Shown here in pieces: positions 61,666 to 64,000 of a stretch of 64,000 nucleotides of DNA. The stretch is taken from assembly GCA_037783545.1 (NCBI GenBank), contig JBBELK010001629.1, positions 1 through 64,000 on the forward strand. The letters are read 5' to 3'. Origin of the DNA: Henricia sp. BOLD:AAB3569 (taxonomy: Eukaryota; Echinodermata; Asteroidea; Spinulosida; Echinasteridae). Made by a program: the position numbers and the translations under genes. The notes under the pieces were generated by a model. That model ran no database searches and had not been told where the DNA came from. It worked only from the letters and a program-made list of their open reading frames with translations. How positions within the stretch are numbered: the stretch's first letter is position 1; every line of letters begins with the position of its first letter.

Positions 61666-64000
61666 TGACTGCTCTCACGCAAACCGTGGCTGTCTGTATA
61701 CACCTCTTTGGGGTACTCCTGAGTTGTGCGCATGCTCAGTCATTCGGACTGTCGTTAACGCACCGCAGTTTGGCTCGGCAATTTGGTCAAAGTGTGGTCC
61801 AAACGTCGGCAAATTTGGAGGTCGAAAAATGTTCCGACGAACTTCAAATTTTGCATGCCCTAAACTCTCTATATTGCGCACTTGTCATAAACAATTGACA
61901 GACTTTCGCCGGGAAATGGCAGAGAAATTTCAAAGTTTAGAAAAAACTGGGTTGAGGCTTCCTGACTGCTCTCACGCAAACCGTGGCTGTCTGTACACAC
62001 CTCTTTGGGGTACTCCTGAGTTGTGCGCATGCTCAGTCATTCGGACTGTCGTTAACGCACCGCAGTTTGGCTCGGCAATTTGGTCAAAGTGTGGTCCAAA
62101 CGTCGGCAAATTTGGAGGTCGAAAAATGTTCCGACGAACTTCAAATTTTGCATGCCCTAAACTCTCTATATTGCGCACTTGTCATAAAAAATTGACAGAC
62201 TTTCGCCGGGAAATGGCAGAGAAATTTCAAAGTTTAGAAAAAACTGGGTTGAGGCTTCCTTACTGCTCTCACGCAAACCGTGGCTGTCTGTACACACCTC
62301 TTTGGGGTACTCCTGAGTTGTGCGCATGCTCAGTCATTCGGACTGTCGTTAACGCACCGCAGTTTGGCTCGGCAATTTGGTCAAAGTGTGGTCCAAACGT
62401 CGGCAAATTTGGAGGTCGAAAAATGTTCCGACGAACTTCAAATTTTGCATGCCCTAAACTCTCTATATTGCGCACTTGTCATAAAAAATTGACAGACTTT
62501 CGCCGGGAAATGGCAGAGAAATGTCAAAGTTTAGAAAAAACTGGGTTGAGGCTTCCTGACTGCTCTCACGCAAACCGTGGCTGTCTGTACACACCTCTTT
62601 GGGGTACTCCTGAGTTGTGCGCATGCTCAGTCATTCGGACTGTCGTTAACGCACCGCAGTTTGGCTCGGCAATTTGGTCAAAGTGTGGTCCAAACGTCGG
62701 CAAATTTGGAGGTCGAAAAATGTTCCGACGAACTTCAAATTTTGCATGCCCTAAACTCTCTATATTGCGCACTTGTCATAAAAAATTGACAGACTTTCGC
62801 CGGGAAATGGCAGAGAAATTGTAAAGTTTAGAAAAAACTGGGTTGAGGCTTCCTGACTGCTCTCACGCAAACCGTGGCTGTCTGTACACACCTCTTTGGG
62901 GTACTCCTGAGTTGTGCGCATGCTCAGTCATTCGGACTGTCGTTAACGCACCGCAGTTTGGCTCGGCAATTTGGTCAAAGTGTGGTCCAAACGTCGGCAA
63001 ATTTGGAGGTCGAAAAATGTTCCGACGAACTTCAAATTTTGCATGCCCTAAACTCTCTATATTGCGCACTTGTCATAAACAATTGACAGACTTTCGCCGG
63101 GAAATGGCAGAGAAATTTCAAAGTTTAGAAAAAACTGGGTTGAGGCTTCCTGACTGCTCTCACGCAAACCGTGGCTGTCTGTACACACCTCTTTGGGGTA
63201 CTCCTGAGTTGTGCGCATGCTCAGTCATTCGGACTGTCGTTAACGCACCGCAGTTTGGCTCGGCAATTTGGTCAAAGTGTGGTCCAAACGTCGGCAAATT
63301 TGGAGGTCGAAAAATGTTCCGACGAACTTCAAATTTTGCATGCCCTAAACTCTCTATATTGCGCACTTGTCATAAAAAATTGACAGACTTTCGCCGGGAA
63401 ATGGCAGAGAAATTTCAAAGTTTAGAAAAAACTGGGTTGAGGCTTCCTGACTGCTCTCACGCAAACCGTGGCTGTCTGTATACACCTCTTTGGGGTACTC
63501 CTGAGTTGTGCGCATGCTCAGTCATTCGGACTGTCGTTAACGCACCGCAGTTTGGCTCGGCAATTTGGTCAAAGTGTGGTCCAAACGTCGGCAAATTTGG
63601 AGGTCGAAAAATGTTCCGACGAACTTCAAATTTTGCATGCCCTAAACTCTCTATATTGCGCACTTGTCATAAAAAATTGACAGACTTTCGCCGGGAAATG
63701 GCAGAGAAATTTCAAAGTTTAGAAAAAACTGGGTTGAGGCTTCCTGACTGCTCTCACGCAAACCGTGGCTGTCTGTACACACCTCTTTGGGGTACTCCTG
63801 AGTTGTGCGCATGCTCAGTCATTCGGACTGTCGTTAACGCACCGCAGTTTGGCTCGGCAATTTGGTCAAAGTGTGGTCCAAACGTCGGCAAATTTGGAGG
63901 TCGAAAAATGTTCCGACGAACTTCAAATTTTGCATGCCCTAAACTCTCTATATTGCGCACTTGTCATAAACAATTGACAGACTTTCGCCGGGAAATGGCA
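61666..64000 (+). repeat. Nine-monomer HOR family, third copy, cut by window end
   Basis: Units 61666 (CTGTATACACC, AAACAATTG), 61963 (ends with private CTTACTGC), 62260 (GAAATGTC), 62557 (GAAATTGTAAAG), 62854 (AAACAATTG) and 63151 (consensus) follow the family order. At 63448 a CTGTATACACC unit appears early, without AAACAATTG, followed at 63745 by an AAACAATTG unit. This suggests a shortened copy or a chimeric junction. The array continues past the window. Confidence 0.8.

Larger units (their letters stand above)
29688..64000 (+). repeat. 297-bp satellite array, right arm
   Basis: The tandem array resumes at monomer position 112, completes the interrupted copy at 29873, and continues with about 114 complete copies from 29874, ending in a 256-bp partial copy at the window edge. 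Orientation is unchanged from the left arm. Variation is higher than in the left 7.5 kb, with several higher-order repeat families and one indel-rich domain. No gene or other element was found in this arm. Confidence 0.98.

Noticed and set aside
1-64000. CRISPR array
   Set aside because: Repeats are 297 bp and directly abutting, with no variable spacers between short repeats and no cas genes.
1-64000. tRNA, rRNA or telomeric repeats
   Set aside because: No cloverleaf-compatible tRNA sequence, no conserved rRNA stretch and no short G-rich telomere repeat were seen in the monomer or the insert.

Overview
This window is almost entirely one tandem satellite array. A 297-bp monomer runs head to tail on the + strand across the whole 64 kb: about 211 complete copies, one copy split by an insert, and a partial copy at each end. 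The only non-satellite sequence is a 666-bp insert at 29022-29687. I see no credible protein-coding gene, tRNA, rRNA or CRISPR array. A multi-kilobase high-identity satellite with higher-order repeats, plus decayed minisatellite sequence, fits eukaryotic heterochromatin (centromeric, pericentromeric or subtelomeric). The species cannot be told from the sequence. The monomer is about 46% GC and carries 16 CpGs, about what its base composition predicts. That argues against a heavily CpG-methylated, CpG-depleted satellite and is mildly in favour of an invertebrate or other lightly methylated genome, or of very recent amplification.

Layout, left to right. 1-7521: about 25 copies that look identical apart from two small indels. 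7522-11684: lightly diverged copies, with a 3-monomer duplication at 9008-10793. 11685-14061: two copies of a 4-monomer higher-order repeat (HOR). 14359-16140: two copies of a different 3-monomer HOR. 16438-25941: interleaved 4-, 5- and 7-monomer versions of one HOR family. 26239-41163: a 7-monomer, about 2080-bp HOR and rearranged derivatives, marked by recurrent amber-creating and other diagnostic variants. The insert lies inside this domain. 41164-55424: a ragged domain with many 1-bp indels, monomer lengths of 295-299 bp and mosaic variant order. 55425-64000: a 9-monomer (2675-bp) HOR and an 11-monomer (3268-bp) variant.

The insert interrupts one monomer after its position 108, and the monomer resumes at position 112 in correct phase, so only 3 bp of satellite are missing and no target duplication is seen. 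It contains a decayed 67-bp minisatellite, an 11-bp perfect inverted repeat with a 2-nt loop, and short translated stretches that weakly resemble a retrotransposon aspartic protease.

Very long open frames exist (one nominally over 5000 codons). They are a by-product of a stop-free frame in a repeat whose length is divisible by three. Variation is mostly amino-acid changing and 1-bp frameshifts are common, so I do not annotate them as genes.
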